A DNA stretch of 64,000 bases from Chamaelirium japonicum (GCA_947650365.1 OX393549.1:22345572-22409571), one strand, 5' to 3'; positions 24,705 to 36,341 are shown, counted from the first letter of the stretch. The notes: a model not told the origin generated them from the sequence alone. Program-made: numbers and translations.

Positions 24705-25604
24705 TTGCTTGTCTTTTTGGGTTGTTTTTGTCCATCGAATGACCGATCTAACGATTGTTGATATGGGAGCTATACCCATATATAAAAGGCCATTAGAGGC
24801 AGATTTTAGGTTAATTCTCTTATCCTTCTCTTAGATATTTTGGGGAGAGATTAGAAGGGGATTTAAGACTTTTCTTAGAGACTCCTAAATTAGGAAAATG
24901 CTATCCCTCTTCTTGGTGCGCGGCTCGATTCGGTGTTGATTCCTCCGTTGATTGAAACAGGTTCTTTCTACCAAGGGTTTGGAGATTCAATCGAATGTGG
25001 TAAAGAGCTAGCTATTGTTTTGTGATTTTCCAAAGCCATTTCTTCTATTGTTTTCTTTAGCTTTCTTTTTCTCTAGTGGGAGATCTCTCTTTGATATGTC
25101 ATATCCAAAGAGAGCCTCAATGATCCATTTATCCATTGAGGGCAATCAGATTGTTGTTGCTCTGAATTGCAAACCTCCTCTTTGTTGGTGTCTTTAGACC
25201 GACCGTGCAGTGCGTAACATTTGAGTTGGACTAAGTTCACTAGCAATCGGTCGTGGGTGCATCGGCCGTGGAAAAGCATTAGGGTGAAGGAACGCATTGA
25301 TCGATATCAACTTAGGGTTGTGTGTTTGAACTGTTGTAACTTCAAAATTATAGTGGATTTGCATAAGCATCTGAGCTTTCTCGGTGAGGTTTTTTCTGAT
25401 TGGGTTTTACTTGTAAAAATATCATGTGTGATTTCTGTGATGATTGTCATGTTAGGAGAGAGCCTTGTATGTTTACACCCTTTGACCTATTGCATGCAAC
25501 TAATTAAGAGCAAAAGTGAGTTGTGCAAAATTGGGGAGTACCAAGTCCTTGTGCTATTGCCTTATTCATTCAAGTAGCTTAATGTTGCACTTTGCTTGGA
25601 AGTG
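24705..25604. other. Probable LTR remnant, no gene
   Basis: ATATATAAAAGGCCATTAGA at 24777-24797 followed by T-rich sequence and CTTATCCTTCTCTTAG resembles a plant LTR core promoter and leader. I could not find a second LTR or TG/CA boundaries. Sequence to 25604 has only short non-conserved ORFs. Confidence 0.35.
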
Positions 25605-25628
25605 AATCACTACAAAAAAAACAGTTTT

Positions 25629-26030
25629 TACCGATGGAAACTATCCGTCAGTAACGTTATATTTCCGTCGGTAAAGCTTTATAGCGACGGACCCAATTTT
25701 CGTCGCTAGTTTGTCGGTAAAAAAGGCGTCGGGAAAAACCGCCGACGAAAGTTTAATATCCGTCGGTATTAATAATTAATACCGACGGAAATATTCTATC
25801 CGTCGGTTATATAATTATATTTAAATAAAAAAAAATTGAGTATTGCCGACGGAATTGTATTTTTCGTCGGTAATATATAAGATTATTACCGACGGCTAAT
25901 GGTTCTACCGTCGGTAATACTTTATATATTACCGACGGAAATATAATTGTCGTCGGTAATATATAAATAATTAAAAAAATTAAAAAATATTATTGCCGAC
26001 GGAACTGTTATATTCCGTCGGTAAAAAACA
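25629..26030. repeat. Left subterminal CCGTCGGTAA repeats of the CACTA
   Basis: Units of TACCGACGGAAA and its complement recur roughly every 20-40 bases in both orientations, spaced by AT-rich sequence. Such subterminal arrays bind TNPA-type proteins in En/Spm. The following 26041-26430 is AT-rich with repeated CAATACCA and a CATGCCGCCCGACA doublet. No gene is visible there. Confidence 0.9.
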
Positions 26031-26459
26031 TTATTATTTTTTTTAAAATTACAGAAATAATTTTATTTAATTCCTGTGTTTTACAACAATACCACAATAT
26101 ATTCAAATATTATCATAATTGACAAAATCAACAATACCACAATATTTATCAAATATTACCGTAAATTAGCAAATATTACCAAATACGTCCACAATACCAG
26201 ACAATTATAGACAATACCAAAAAATAACCATATATTTATTACAAAATTATTTTACACAATCCAAAACTGAGAAAATATACTGGTGCCCGGCAATCACGCC
26301 ATGCCGCCCGACAATCACGACAATACCATACAATTATTTTACACAATACAAAATTATCTCAATCACGCGCGCCATGCCGCCCGACACCAACGCTGGTGCT
26401 CGATCTCATCCCCTGACGCCGCCCGGCTCCTGCAATTAACATGTAATTGTTAAGAAAAA

Positions 26460-29395
26460 TAATTTATATCTATAATTGAGAGTCTAAGCGTTGAAAAATC
26501 ATAAGTTAGCGTGTTTCAGATTTTAAATAGGTTTGGATTTGATCAGATCGTCATCGGATCGGTATCCGATAATTCGTACTTGGAATTATTTTGTATTTCA
26601 GACTTGCGAGCGAGTTCTAATTAGAAATTTTAACAATTTACGATCCGATTGGCCGATTTAGAGTCTAAGTATTGGAAAATCATAAGTTAGCGTATTTTGG
26701 ATTTGAAATAGGTTTGGATTCGATCGGATAGTCATCAGATCGGCATCCAATAATTCCTACTTGGAATTATATATTTCGTATTTCAGACTTGCGAGCGTAT
26801 TCTAATTAAAAATTTTAACAATTTACGACCCGATTGACCGATTTAGAGTCTAAGCATTGGAAAATCATAAGTTAGCGTGTTTCGGATTTAAAATTGATTC
26901 GATCGGATAGTCATTGGATCGGCATCCGATAATTCGTACTTGGAATTATTCCGTATTTCGGACTTGCGAGCGAGTTCTAATTGGTATTTTAATAATTTAT
27001 GATCCGAATGACCGATTTAGAGTCTAAGCGTTGGAAAATCATAAGTTAGCGTGTTTCGGATTTGAAATAAGTTTGGATTCGATCGGATCGTCATCGGATC
27101 GGCATCCGATAATTCCTACTTGGAATTATTCCGTATTTCGGACTTGCGAGCGTGTTCTAATTAGAAACTTTAACAATTTACGATCTGATTGATCGATTTA
27201 GAGTCTAAGCGTTGGAAAATCATAAGTTAGCGTGTTTCGGATTTGAAATAGGTTTAGATTCGATCGGATAGTCATCAGATCGGCATCCCATAATTCCTAC
27301 TTGGAATTATAATGTATTTCGGACTTGCGAGCGAGTTCTAATTGGAAATTTTAACAATTTACGATCCGATTGACCGATTTAGAGTCTAAGTGTTGGAAAA
27401 TCATAAGTAAGCGTGCTTCGGATTTGAAATAGGTTTGGATTCGATCGGATAGTCATAGGATCGACATCTGATAATTCGTACTTGGAATTATTCCGTATTT
27501 CGGAGTTGCGAGCGAGTTCTAATTGGAAATTTTAGTAATTTACGATCCGATTGACCGATTTAGAGTCTAAGCGTTGGAAAATCATAAGTTAGCGTATTTC
27601 GGATTTGAAATAGGTTTTGATTCGATCGGATCGTCATCGGATTGACATCCGATAATTCATACTTGGAATTATTCCGTATTTCGGACTTGCGAGCGAGTTC
27701 TAATTGGTATTTTAATAATTTATGATCCGAATGACCGATTTAGAATCTAAGCGTTGGAAAATCATAAGTTAGCGTGTTTTGGATTTGAAATAGGTTTGGA
27801 TTCGATCGGATCGTCATCGGATCGGCATCCGATAATTCGTACTTGGAATTATTCCGTATTTCGGACTTGCGAGAGAGTTATAATTGGATATTTTAATAAT
27901 TTATGATCCGATTGACCGATTTAGAGTCTAAGCTTTGGAAAATCATAAGTTAGCGTGTTTCGGATTTGAAATAGGTTTGGATTCGATCGGATAGTCATCG
28001 GATCGGCATCCGATAATTCCTACTTGGAATTATTCCGTATTTCGGACTTGCGAGCGTGTTCTAATTAGAAATTTTAACAATTTACGATCCGATTGACCGA
28101 TTTAGAGTCTAAGCATTGGAAAATCATAAGTTAGCGTGTTTCGGATTTGAAATTGATTCGATCGGATAGTCATCGGATCGGCATCTGATAATTCGTACTT
28201 GGAATTAATCCGTATTTCAGACTTGCGAGCGATTTCTAATTGGTATTTTAATAATTTATGATCCGAATGACTGATTTAGAGTCTAAGCGTTGAAAAGTCA
28301 TATGTTAGCGTGTTTCAGATTTGAAATAGGTTTGAATTCGATCGGATCGTCATCGGATCGGCATCCGATAATTCCTACTTGGAATTATTTCGTATTTCGG
28401 ACTTGCGACCGTGTTCTAATTAGAAATTTTAATAATTTACGATCCGATTGACCGATTTAGAGTCTAAGCGTTGGAAAAACATAAGTTAGCGTGTTTCAGA
28501 TTTGAAATTGATTCGATCGGATAGTCATCGGATTGGCATCCGATAATTCGTACTTGGAATTAATCCGTATTTCGGACTTGCGAGCGAGTTCTAATTGGTA
28601 TTTTAATAATTTACGATCCGAATGACCGATTTAGAGTCTAAGCGTTGAAAAATCATAAGTTAGCGTGTTTCAGATTTGAAATAGGTTTGGATTCGATCGG
28701 ATAGTCATCGGATCGGCATCCGATAATTCCTACTTGGAATTATTCCGTATTTCGGACTTGCGAGCGTGTTCTAATTAGAAATTTTAATAATTTACGATCT
28801 GATTGACCGATTTAGAGTCTAAGCGTTGGAAAATCATAAGTTAGCGTGTTTCGGATTTAAAATTGATTCGATCGGATAGTCATCGGATCGGCATCCTATA
28901 ATTCGTACTTGGAATTATTTTGTATTTTGGACTTGCGAGCGAGTTCTAATTGGAAATTTTAATAATTTACGATCCGATTGATCGATTTAGAGTCTAAGCG
29001 TTGGAAAATCATAAGTTAGCGTGTTTCGGATTTGAAATAGGTTTGGATTCGATTGGATAGTCATCGGATCGGCATCCGATAATTCATACTAAATTAGAAT
29101 TATTCCGTATTTCGGACTTGCGAGCGTGTTCTAATTAGAAATTTTAACAATTTACGATCCGATTGACCGATTTAGAGTCTAAGCGTTGGAAAACCATAAG
29201 TTAGCGTGTTTCGGATTTAAAATAGGTTTGGATTCGATCGGATCATCATCGGATCGGCATCCAATAATTCGTACTTGGAATTATTCCGTATTTCGGATTT
29301 GCGAGCGAGTTCTAATTGAAAATTTTAACAATTTACGATCCGATTGACCGATTTAGAGTCTAAGTGTTGGAAAATCATAAGTTAGCGTGATAATA
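26460..29395. repeat. Satellite-like array, 174-185 bp unit, about 16 copies
   Basis: The anchor GAGTCTAAGCGTTGGAAAATC occurs at 26479, 26661, 26846, 27020, 27201, 27382, 27563, 27743, 27924, 28105, 28279, 28460, 28634, 28815, 28990, 29175 and 29356. Spacing is 174-185 bp. Each unit also holds CATAAGTTAGCGTGTTTCGG, CGGCATCCGATAATTC and GACTTGCGAGCG. A short variant lacks the TAGGTTTGG portion (AAATTGATTCGATCGG). From 28105 to 28990 long (181) and short (174-175) units alternate, a higher-order unit of about 355 bp. Confidence 0.93.
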
Positions 29396-29459
29396 TGATC
29401 TAAACTCAAATTAGTAAGCTTCATATTTTTTACTAATATTATAAAGATTAGTAAGTACC

Positions 29460-31173
29460 TGATCATGAGCATGAGCCACCGCTAGACCGGCTTATGAAGT
29501 CATTAAGCCTCTGCTCCAGTTCCCTGCGAGCTTTTCTTTCCGCCTCAACCCTCTGCTCGAGGGCCTGCCTCTCTGCCTCAACCCTCTGCTCGAGGGCCTG
29601 CCTCTGCTCTCGCTCCGCCTCAAGCCTCTGCTCGAGGACCTGCCTCTGCTCGCGCTCCACGTCTAGCGCAGACTACAACTGAGTGATAGCACCGGTCTGG
29701 GTGTCCCGTGCCCTCGAGCGCATACCCTCTCGTCCAAAGTAGGAGGAGGGCGTGACTCCAAGGCCCGTACAGAGGACACAGCCGTGTGTGGCAGGTCTGA
29801 GTACAGTATCCATCGCTGAGTCGACAGATATTGAGCTGGAGGAGGAGCCGATCTCGCCCGACGGGGTTACCAGAAGTCGCATTCTCTCCTATATGAAAAC
29901 AACCAATGATATTCAATGATATTTTATGACATACGTATACGAATATATTAACAGTAATTTAATTACTTACCACTTGCAAGGCAACCCTGTCGTCTATAAA
30001 TGTCCCATCGGTACGCCGCCTCCTAGAGACCTCAAAAAGGTCAATCCGATTAGGCTCATGGCCCAAGGACTGTGTCTGTTTGACATATAAAATAAATAGA
30101 TGAGTTAATATAATATGTATAGAGCTTTAAATAATAAAAATATTTGCATCATTTACCAGCTGCTGGGCAAGCTAGGGCATGGAGGTCCTCCCCTTCACTG
30201 GAGCAGATGTCGTCGAGGCATTTCTATTTTGCTTGCCTTTAGCAGAACTCGCATGTGTCAATCGATTAAATTTTGAAACATCAATACAAATTTTTAGTAT
30301 AACATTAAAACAAGTACGAATCAACAAAATAATAATTATACCTGAAAGTAAGTGGTGGCCCAGTGAGCGACCAAAAATTGTAGAACGTGTAGCGGTGGCG
30401 CGTCTCTCGTCACTACCGCAGCCTGTAACTCCTCAGCCGGCTGGCCGACCAAGTAACCGTAGAGCTGGTAGAGCTCGTAACGGTAATCCCTGTACTGCTC
30501 ACCCATTGTCTTCCATAAGTCCTCCCGATGGGTGTCGGTTTACATGTTCTCTCATTTAAATTTCTCCTGTAAAATCAATTTAGAAACAAGTCATTTTATC
30601 AAATCAAATTATAAAGAAGTACGATATTATTCTAAAATGCTTTAATGAAACTAACGTACCAAAAACACCTGATATATCCTCTCCTTATAGGATGCATCAA
30701 TGTTCTTCCACCCCCTTATCCCCACAATCGGGGCATTCCTATCCTCCCGTACTATCATACCGACCCATGTGGCGGCGTCAGAAGCGTGCTCGCCCACAAA
30801 GGTCCTGTCGCTCCATTGTAGGGAAAGCGGCTCGCGTAAGGTCGATAAGCGCCGGGTCGTTGTCATGCCCCGGTCGCCTACGTGCCTGGTGATCCTCGAC
30901 CCTGCAAATAAAATATACATCAGTACTGAACAAGTATTTACAACATGTATAAAACTTTAGATCTAAACATTATCTGTGGGCGTAGACGCTGTAGCCGAGT
31001 GCTGAGCACTGCTAGCTCGAAGCTCCGGAGGCTGCGACCTCATCAGGAGCTGGTGTGGAGAGAGGAACAGCACTACCAGATCCGAAGGGCTCGGCCTTGT
31101 ACCTTGGGGTGGCAGCCGGAGTGCTCCGAGCTAGCCCACCTCTGCCTCTACGAACCCTCGACCGCGATTCCAT
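29460..31173 (-). pseudogene. Ptta/En-Spm-type (Transposase_24-like) gene, broken
   Basis: Exon-like blocks run on the minus strand. One at 31173-30960 starts MESRSRVRRGRGGLARS. One near 30905-30660 contains SLQWSDRTFVGEHASDAATW and GWKNIDASYKERIYQVF. One near 30560-30340 contains YRYELYQLYGYLVGQPAEEL. Shorter ones lie near 30260-30160 and 30065-29967 (EPNRIDLFEVSRRRRTDGTF). The last, 29890-29460, ends in an EREQRQ-rich coiled coil. The block order and RIDLFEV segment match the plant Ptta/En/Spm accessory protein family, which acts with the TNPD transposase on CACTA ends. In-frame stops occur in several blocks, including TAG after GAITQL near 29677 and after SGASS in the first block. Introns are inferred and not all splice sites are clear. 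Confidence 0.72.
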
Positions 31174-31317
31174 CTAAAAATAGTAATATGTTTCTATACG
31201 AAATAATATGATATAAATAATAGTTTGATTTACATATGAAACAATATGAAACAGTTTGATTTACATATGAAACAGTATAAAACAATATGATATACATATG
31301 AAACAATATGATTTATA

Positions 31318-32216
31318 CAGTGGCGGACCCAGGGTTTTTCCTCAGGGGGGGCATAATTATTAAAAAGTAACTACAATTGCTGCCTCACAGTCAAAGGCTT
31401 CAGCAGACGGTGTGACAGCGTCCCTACCCTTCGATCGTGCAGCAAAAGGCCTATTAGGATTTTGCCTCTAGTAAAGGAGAATTTCGATCATCAGAGTCAT
31501 TCGAAAATTTGCAACTATAATTGGTCGACTCGATCAAGGTGCACGGTTTGTAAATAATATAGCATATCCTTTTTTTTTGAGAGGGGGGGGGGGGGAGGGT
31601 TAGATTTCATACATACCCCCAAAAACCTATAAATAGGCCCCGATTCCACTCGATTCTTATTCACTAAGGGCCATGGCATGAACTCTATGGGGATGCCATG
31701 TGCGCGGGAGGTGGCAGACCACGATAAGTGTTGGCCGGACAATGGTGGCCCTGGTGGGCGTCGGTGGCCGGCAAACGGCGAGGTCGGCCGTGGGTCACCA
31801 ATACTGGCGGCGACGGATGGCCCATGTGGCGGTGGGGTGGTGGTTGGTGGCATAACGGTAGATATTGATTGGCGGGGGGTGATGGTTGGTAGGGCGGTGA
31901 CGGCTGGTGGTGGTCACCTCCATGTGAAGTTGGCTACCAAAAGTTGCTATAATCGTTTTCTGAGTAAATTAAACTTTGCTTCCCTCCCTCCTGAAGTTTA
32001 GCTAGATCAGATAAAAATTACAAAATGAGGAAATCAAGTAATTGACAAAAGGGGTATTGTGCTAAAATTTCAAACTTTAGGGAGTGATTTGGAACAAAAT
32101 AAACTATAGGGGGGTTAAGTGTTTGTGAGCTAAACTTCAAGGGGGTAAGTGTAACTTTTTTTCCAAATTTAGGGGGGGCTTGAGCCCCCCCTGGGCCCTA
32201 TGTCGGTCCGCCCCTG
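31318..32216. mobile_element. Tip100-like hAT nested in the CACTA
   Basis: The left end is CAGTGGCGGACCCAGGG and the right end, complementary strand, CAGGGGCGGACCGACATAGGG-like (first 9 bases CAGGGGCGG). A perfect 8-bp duplication GATTTATA flanks it (31310-31317 and 32217-32224). 899 bp. It contains poly-G runs, a (GGTGG)-rich segment at 31730-31920 with no conserved ORF, and a copy of the AAATTACACTT/GAAGTTTAGCT module near 31965-32150. Non-autonomous. Confidence 0.93.
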
Positions 32217-32224
32217 GATTTATA

Positions 32225-33839
32225 TATGAAACTATTTGATTTACATATGAAACACTAAGATATTCATTTTCTAACAGTCCAATTTACATATGAAACAATC
32301 CAGGTTAGGGTTTAGCGTTTAGGTTAAAAAATATATTTTTTAACTTTGCCAATATAACATCCTAAACCCTAACAAGGCCTAGAATGGATGAGTGCACAGT
32401 AAAACGGGCCGACTAGCCGAAACGAGTGTATGAGGAAAAGGAGGAGGAGGCAAGAAGGAGAAAAAGGAAGAAGAAAAATAGGAGGAGAATGCGGCAGTGG
32501 CTTGCACCACACATTACTGGGGGTAGGACAATTACGAGTGCTACCCTTGGTAGTATGGAGCTGCTTTTCATAAACGTGTTGCCCCTACTAATACATGTGC
32601 TGTATATAACAAGATCCAATTTTAATTATAAATCTCAAACCCTAGTTTGAACCATTATTGTTTGGTTTGCACCTATAACCAACTCCTACTACACACAGTT
32701 CAAGTTACTGCAATTTGAACTTTGAACTACTGTTATTTGGTTTATTAGTAGTTGAAATGTTGCATTTCTAAATCCATTGTTGGTTATGGTGGAGTTGTAA
32801 AATGTGTTTGTAATTCTAGTGTTATTAGCCTTTTGCTGTAGTTTGATTCAGTCGACTGTGAATATCAACTACTCTAGTTGGAATTCACATATTTTTTTGG
32901 TGTAGTTCCAACTACAATAAAAGGGAGCTTGGTATAATCAAGACTACATAAGTTGGCTACAATGTGAAAAAAAACAAGTGTTTAATTCAAGTTTAGATAT
33001 GCTCTGGTCTGTGGACTTGGCGCGCAACATAGCTATGGGTGTAAAACGAGCCGGGTTGGGTCGAGTCTAGAGATGCTAAGCCCGAAATGGCCAGGCCTCG
33101 GGTCAAGGTTCTAAGCCCGGACCCAGCCCGTGTATACATATATTGGAAATTTCAAACCTGATCGAGTCGGGTTTAGGTTAAAACATGTTTTTCTAATGAA
33201 AAAAGATCTTTAAAGGTTTATGTAATTATGTGTAGGTTTGAACATTGAACCTGATAGAGTTTACATAACACTTTAGCCCCTACACTAAATTATTTTAATA
33301 TTAAAGGTATATAGTTTGTATATATATACTTGTGCATGCTTGTGCCTGTCAGCACTTGAACGGACATCTTTAGTGGCAACACACCCCCGACCACCTTTGG
33401 GACTACAGTGACTGCTGTCAGCATCAAAACACTTTCAGGAAGGACACCCACAGTTGGCAAGAGGCGCAAAATTCATTATATTTAAAAATATAGAGAACAT
33501 TAATTAACCATTTAGGTGATGTAAAATATATCGATGAAGAGAGAAATATATCGATATATACTGTATATCCAAAGATGATTTTGTTGACTATCAAAGTCAA
33601 TCCAACATCTAGATAACCCAACATCATAAACCAATATATATGAGATTAATTAAGTAATTTTATTAGAAAGTTCAACATGTGCAGGCCCTTTATATGTTAA
33701 TCAAGAAAATATAGACAGAAAACCAAATTTAGCAATTTAGCTAATCAAGAAAATAAAGATCTCACATAAACAAAGTTAAGAAATAGAAATTAACATTGAA
33801 AATGAATCCGAGTGAAAAATTCCAAAGTCCATCGACCAC
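32225..33839. other. CACTA interior without a recognised gene
   Basis: The phrase TACATATGAAACAATATGA recurs on both sides of the nested hAT (31230-31310 and 32225-32290), so it is a short local repeat. Near 33040-33170 there is a GGGTTGGGTCGAGTC-like stretch resembling one end of an Ac/Dart-type hAT, with no partner end found. No coding region is supported. Confidence 0.4.
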
Positions 33840-33938
33840 TTGATCACCTTGCCCGTATGAATTCTTTGAGAGATCCGACAGATCATATTTGTTCGATCCG
33901 ATGTCAATTCCATCAAAGAGCCTGAACTTGACCTCCAT
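33840..33938 (-). pseudogene. Fragment resembling a membrane-anchored ubiquitin-fold (MUB) gene
   Basis: The minus strand begins MEVKFRLFDGIDIGSNKY. This resembles the start of plant MUB proteins, whose ubiquitin fold opens with an (E/L)KFRLxDGxDIGP-type strand. Shifting frame after that gives SVGSLKEFIRAR, which fits the next helix of the same fold. The rest of the fold and the prenylation motif are absent. The simplest reading is a frameshifted captured exon carried by the CACTA. The similarity is from memory of the family, not from a search. Confidence 0.5.
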
Positions 33939-34003
33939 TGAATGGTCCCCTATCATTTGGAAGACACCGAAAGAACTCACCACCCTTTAATACGTGAGCT
34001 ACC

Positions 34004-34205
34004 CATGGGCGGTGTTACATATGGGTGACCCCACTCATTGATTCAAATCTATAATTTTTTTTTGTCATAATTTATTTAGTTTCGACTGTTGGTTTGACCC
34101 CACTTCATTGATTCACCAAATCCTAATTCATGCCGGCATGTGAACAATATTTTTTAATATAACTTTTGACCTCACTGATACAATTTTTTGGAGCCGCCAC
34201 TGGTT
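34004..34205. mobile_element. Small decayed Tip100-like hAT
   Basis: The left end CATGGGCGGTGTTACATATG and, on the complement at the right, CAGTGGCGGCTCCAAAAAA resemble the ends of the other GGCGG hATs in this window. The flanking octamers GAGCTACC and CAGCTACC differ by one base if three extra bases at the right end are allowed. Non-coding. Confidence 0.55.
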
Positions 34206-34598
34206 CAGCTACCAACGCCACCATATTATAAAATATTACCACCCCCTACAGAAAGAAGATCACAATCTATGTATCCATACCCCCCAATATCAATCCGCAG
34301 TTTTGGGTCCTTCCTTCCTTCCATTCTTTTACATATGTTTCCATTTTACCCTTCACAATATATAGTAATCCATATCTAATACTTTGAATCATATATCATG
34401 AAAACAAATCAGAATGGTTTGGAAAATGTTCAGAATAAAGTGGGAAAGGAGGTGGATTTTTTTAAAGATGACCGCATTCGATTAATCGAACATAAGAACT
34501 TTTTTAATTGTCATTCTTCTTATTATTCTTTGAAAATGCACACATTTTCAGATATAATTTCCTTTGTTTGGTTTTCTCTCTCGTTCGATTTCTCGTAG

Positions 34599-35020
34599 GC
34601 AATGGAAGGACTGCATTTAGCTGAAGAACAACATAAAGTGGAACCAATTGAAGTGGTTGGTGCATCATTGTGGCATTATACTACATTAGTCTTTCAATGA
34701 TGTCATAACTCTTTCTAGTTATCAACTTTGCAGAATACAAGAAATACAAATGGCGTAAGTTCTGACGGAAATGCAGTCGCTGAGCTCACAAAGCCACATG
34801 TAATATTTTCTTAATTAACCAATGGAACCTCGCAGCTACGCTATCCTAATTGCATCTCAGGAGACCTATGTTTTGTCGCTAGGACCAGTCGTTTAATCTT
34901 AATGATGGTTTCGAAGAAGACAATGTCGAATCTCTTCCATTACCTGCCAACGCTGATGATGCCAATTCTGGAGCCAGTCCTTCAGGCACAACAAAGGAAG
35001 TTTCTACGAATCATGATTAG
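34599..35020 (+). pseudogene. Three in-phase exon-like segments, captured host gene tail?
   Basis: Segments 34599-34655, 34734-34799 and 34883-35020 are each bounded by AG on the left and GT on the right (or a stop at the end). Their lengths of 57, 66 and 138 nt keep one open frame. The peptides are AMEGLHLAEEQHKVEPIEV, NTRNTNGVSSDGNAVAELTK and an acidic end containing FEEDNVESLPLPANADDANS, finishing with a TAG stop. Introns of 78 and 83 bp are typical for plants. I do not recognise the protein. The position inside a CACTA suggests transduplication of the 3' end of a host gene. It could also be a chance arrangement. Confidence 0.45.
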
Positions 35021-35199
35021 AACGAGTTCTGTACTTGGGTGAGGTTCATCAATTAGCCATGGGCTAAGAACGTCAACTTTCAGGTATGGGTATGGGTATG
35101 AGAGGAGGAGGAGGAGGAGGGGACTCACCAGAGGTAGCTGGAGGGGGAGCCGGAGGCATGCCGAGGAGGGGATCGAAACACCGGGGAGGGGAGGGAGGG

Positions 35200-35395
35200 C
35201 GCCGGGGGGGGGGGGGGGGGTGAGCAGGAGGAGACCTGGGTGCGCCGGAGGAGATACCGGGGGACGGGGGGATGCGCCGGAGGGGACCGGGGGGGGTGCG
35301 CCGGAGGTGCGCCGGAGGGGCCGGGGGGGGGGGGGGGGGGGATCGAAATCGACAGGGGCGGGGGAGGGGGGGGGGGGGAGGGGGGGCGAAATAGA
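35200..35395. repeat. G-rich low-complexity tract with GCCGGAGG repeats
   Basis: Homopolymer G runs near 35203-35220, 35322-35340 and 35365-35380 are joined by GTGCGCCGGAGGGG-like units. This sits just inside the right subterminal repeats of the CACTA. Confidence 0.85.
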
Positions 35396-35429
35396 TACAG
35401 AGAGCCAGGGATCGAAAACATCTTTAAAT

Positions 35430-35900
35430 CGCAAGGCTTATTGCCTACGGAAATAAGTTTTCCGTCGGTAATAATATTATAGGGCTTATTCACGACGGAA
35501 ATAATTCTTCCGTCGGTAATAATATTATTACCGACGGATATTAATATGTCCGTCGGTATTTATATCGACGGTTAATAGTATTCCGTCGGTAAAACTAAAT
35601 TACCGACGGAAAAAATAAGGCTGTCGTTAATATATATGTAAAAAAATTATTAAAATAACAAAATATATTATTTGCGACGACTTTTTTTTGTTTCGTCGGT
35701 AATAATAACTTTTGCCGACGGGCATAATAACAACCGTCGGTAATAATATATTACCGACGGATAAAAAATTACCGTCGGTAATAAATATTTTAAATATTAG
35801 TAAAATATTAAAGTTTTTTTGCCGACATATATTTTTATTATCGTCGGTAATATTAATATTATTACCGACGGTAATCAAAATATCCTTCGGCAATAAGCCT
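35430..35900. repeat. Right subterminal CCGTCGGTAA repeats of the CACTA
   Basis: Many ATTACCGACGGA and TCCGTCGGTAAT units lie in both orientations, mirroring the left end. Terminates in the CACTA end at 35913. Confidence 0.9.
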
Positions 35901-35916
35901 TTTCCTTGTAGTGAAT

Positions 35917-36341
35917 CCATCTGGATCATACACACCCTGTTGAGGGGAATTTCATCGATCTTCTCCTCCTCCATATTCTCGGTGTGCTCTTACATGTTGG
36001 AAATCTCCATCTTGAGGTGTTTTAAAAATTAACTTTGATGCAGCTATTGATCACTCTTCTCAAATAGTTGATTGCAGTTTACGGGACGGGATCATACAGG
36101 TACCATACTTTTCACTGGTTGTGTCCCTATTCTTGCTAAATCAGTTGTACGTGTACAGCAAAGACTAGGGCACTATGGGAGGCAACTATGGTTTGGAGCA
36201 CATATTTTTCGCACTAGAAAGTTTGGCTTGGAGGAGATTCTACTACTGCTATTCACCATCTATTTATTTATGCTACGAAATGTACCATGGTGGCAAGCAT
36301 CTCAAATCATCATGAAATTAAAGGCCGGAATGTTGTGGCAG
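35917..36341. other. Spacer between the CACTA and the gypsy element
   Basis: No gene can be supported. The last five bases, GGCAG (36337-36341), are the left copy of the 5-bp duplication flanking the next element. Confidence 0.5.

Larger units (their letters stand above)
25608..35913 (-). mobile_element. Complete CACTA (En/Spm) element, non-autonomous
   Basis: The left end is CACTACAAAAAAAACAG and the right end, complementary strand, CACTACAAGGAAAAGGC. The 3-bp duplication AAT lies on both sides (25605-25607 and 35914-35916). Subterminal regions (25629-26030 and 35430-35900) carry dozens of CCGTCGGTAA / TTACCGACGG units in both orientations, as expected for CACTA transposase binding. The interior contains a 180-bp satellite-like array, a broken Ptta/En-Spm-type gene, a nested hAT, a probable decayed hAT and two host-derived-looking segments. 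No TNPD/TNP2 transposase is visible. Movement would therefore need a partner element. Confidence 0.95.

Noticed and set aside
26460-29395. CRISPR array
   Set aside because: The units are contiguous 180-bp satellites without unique spacers, in a eukaryotic CACTA element.
29463-29660. Independent small coiled-coil gene
   Set aside because: It is the C-terminal exon of the broken Ptta/En-Spm-type gene. The frame continues upstream through one TAG stop.
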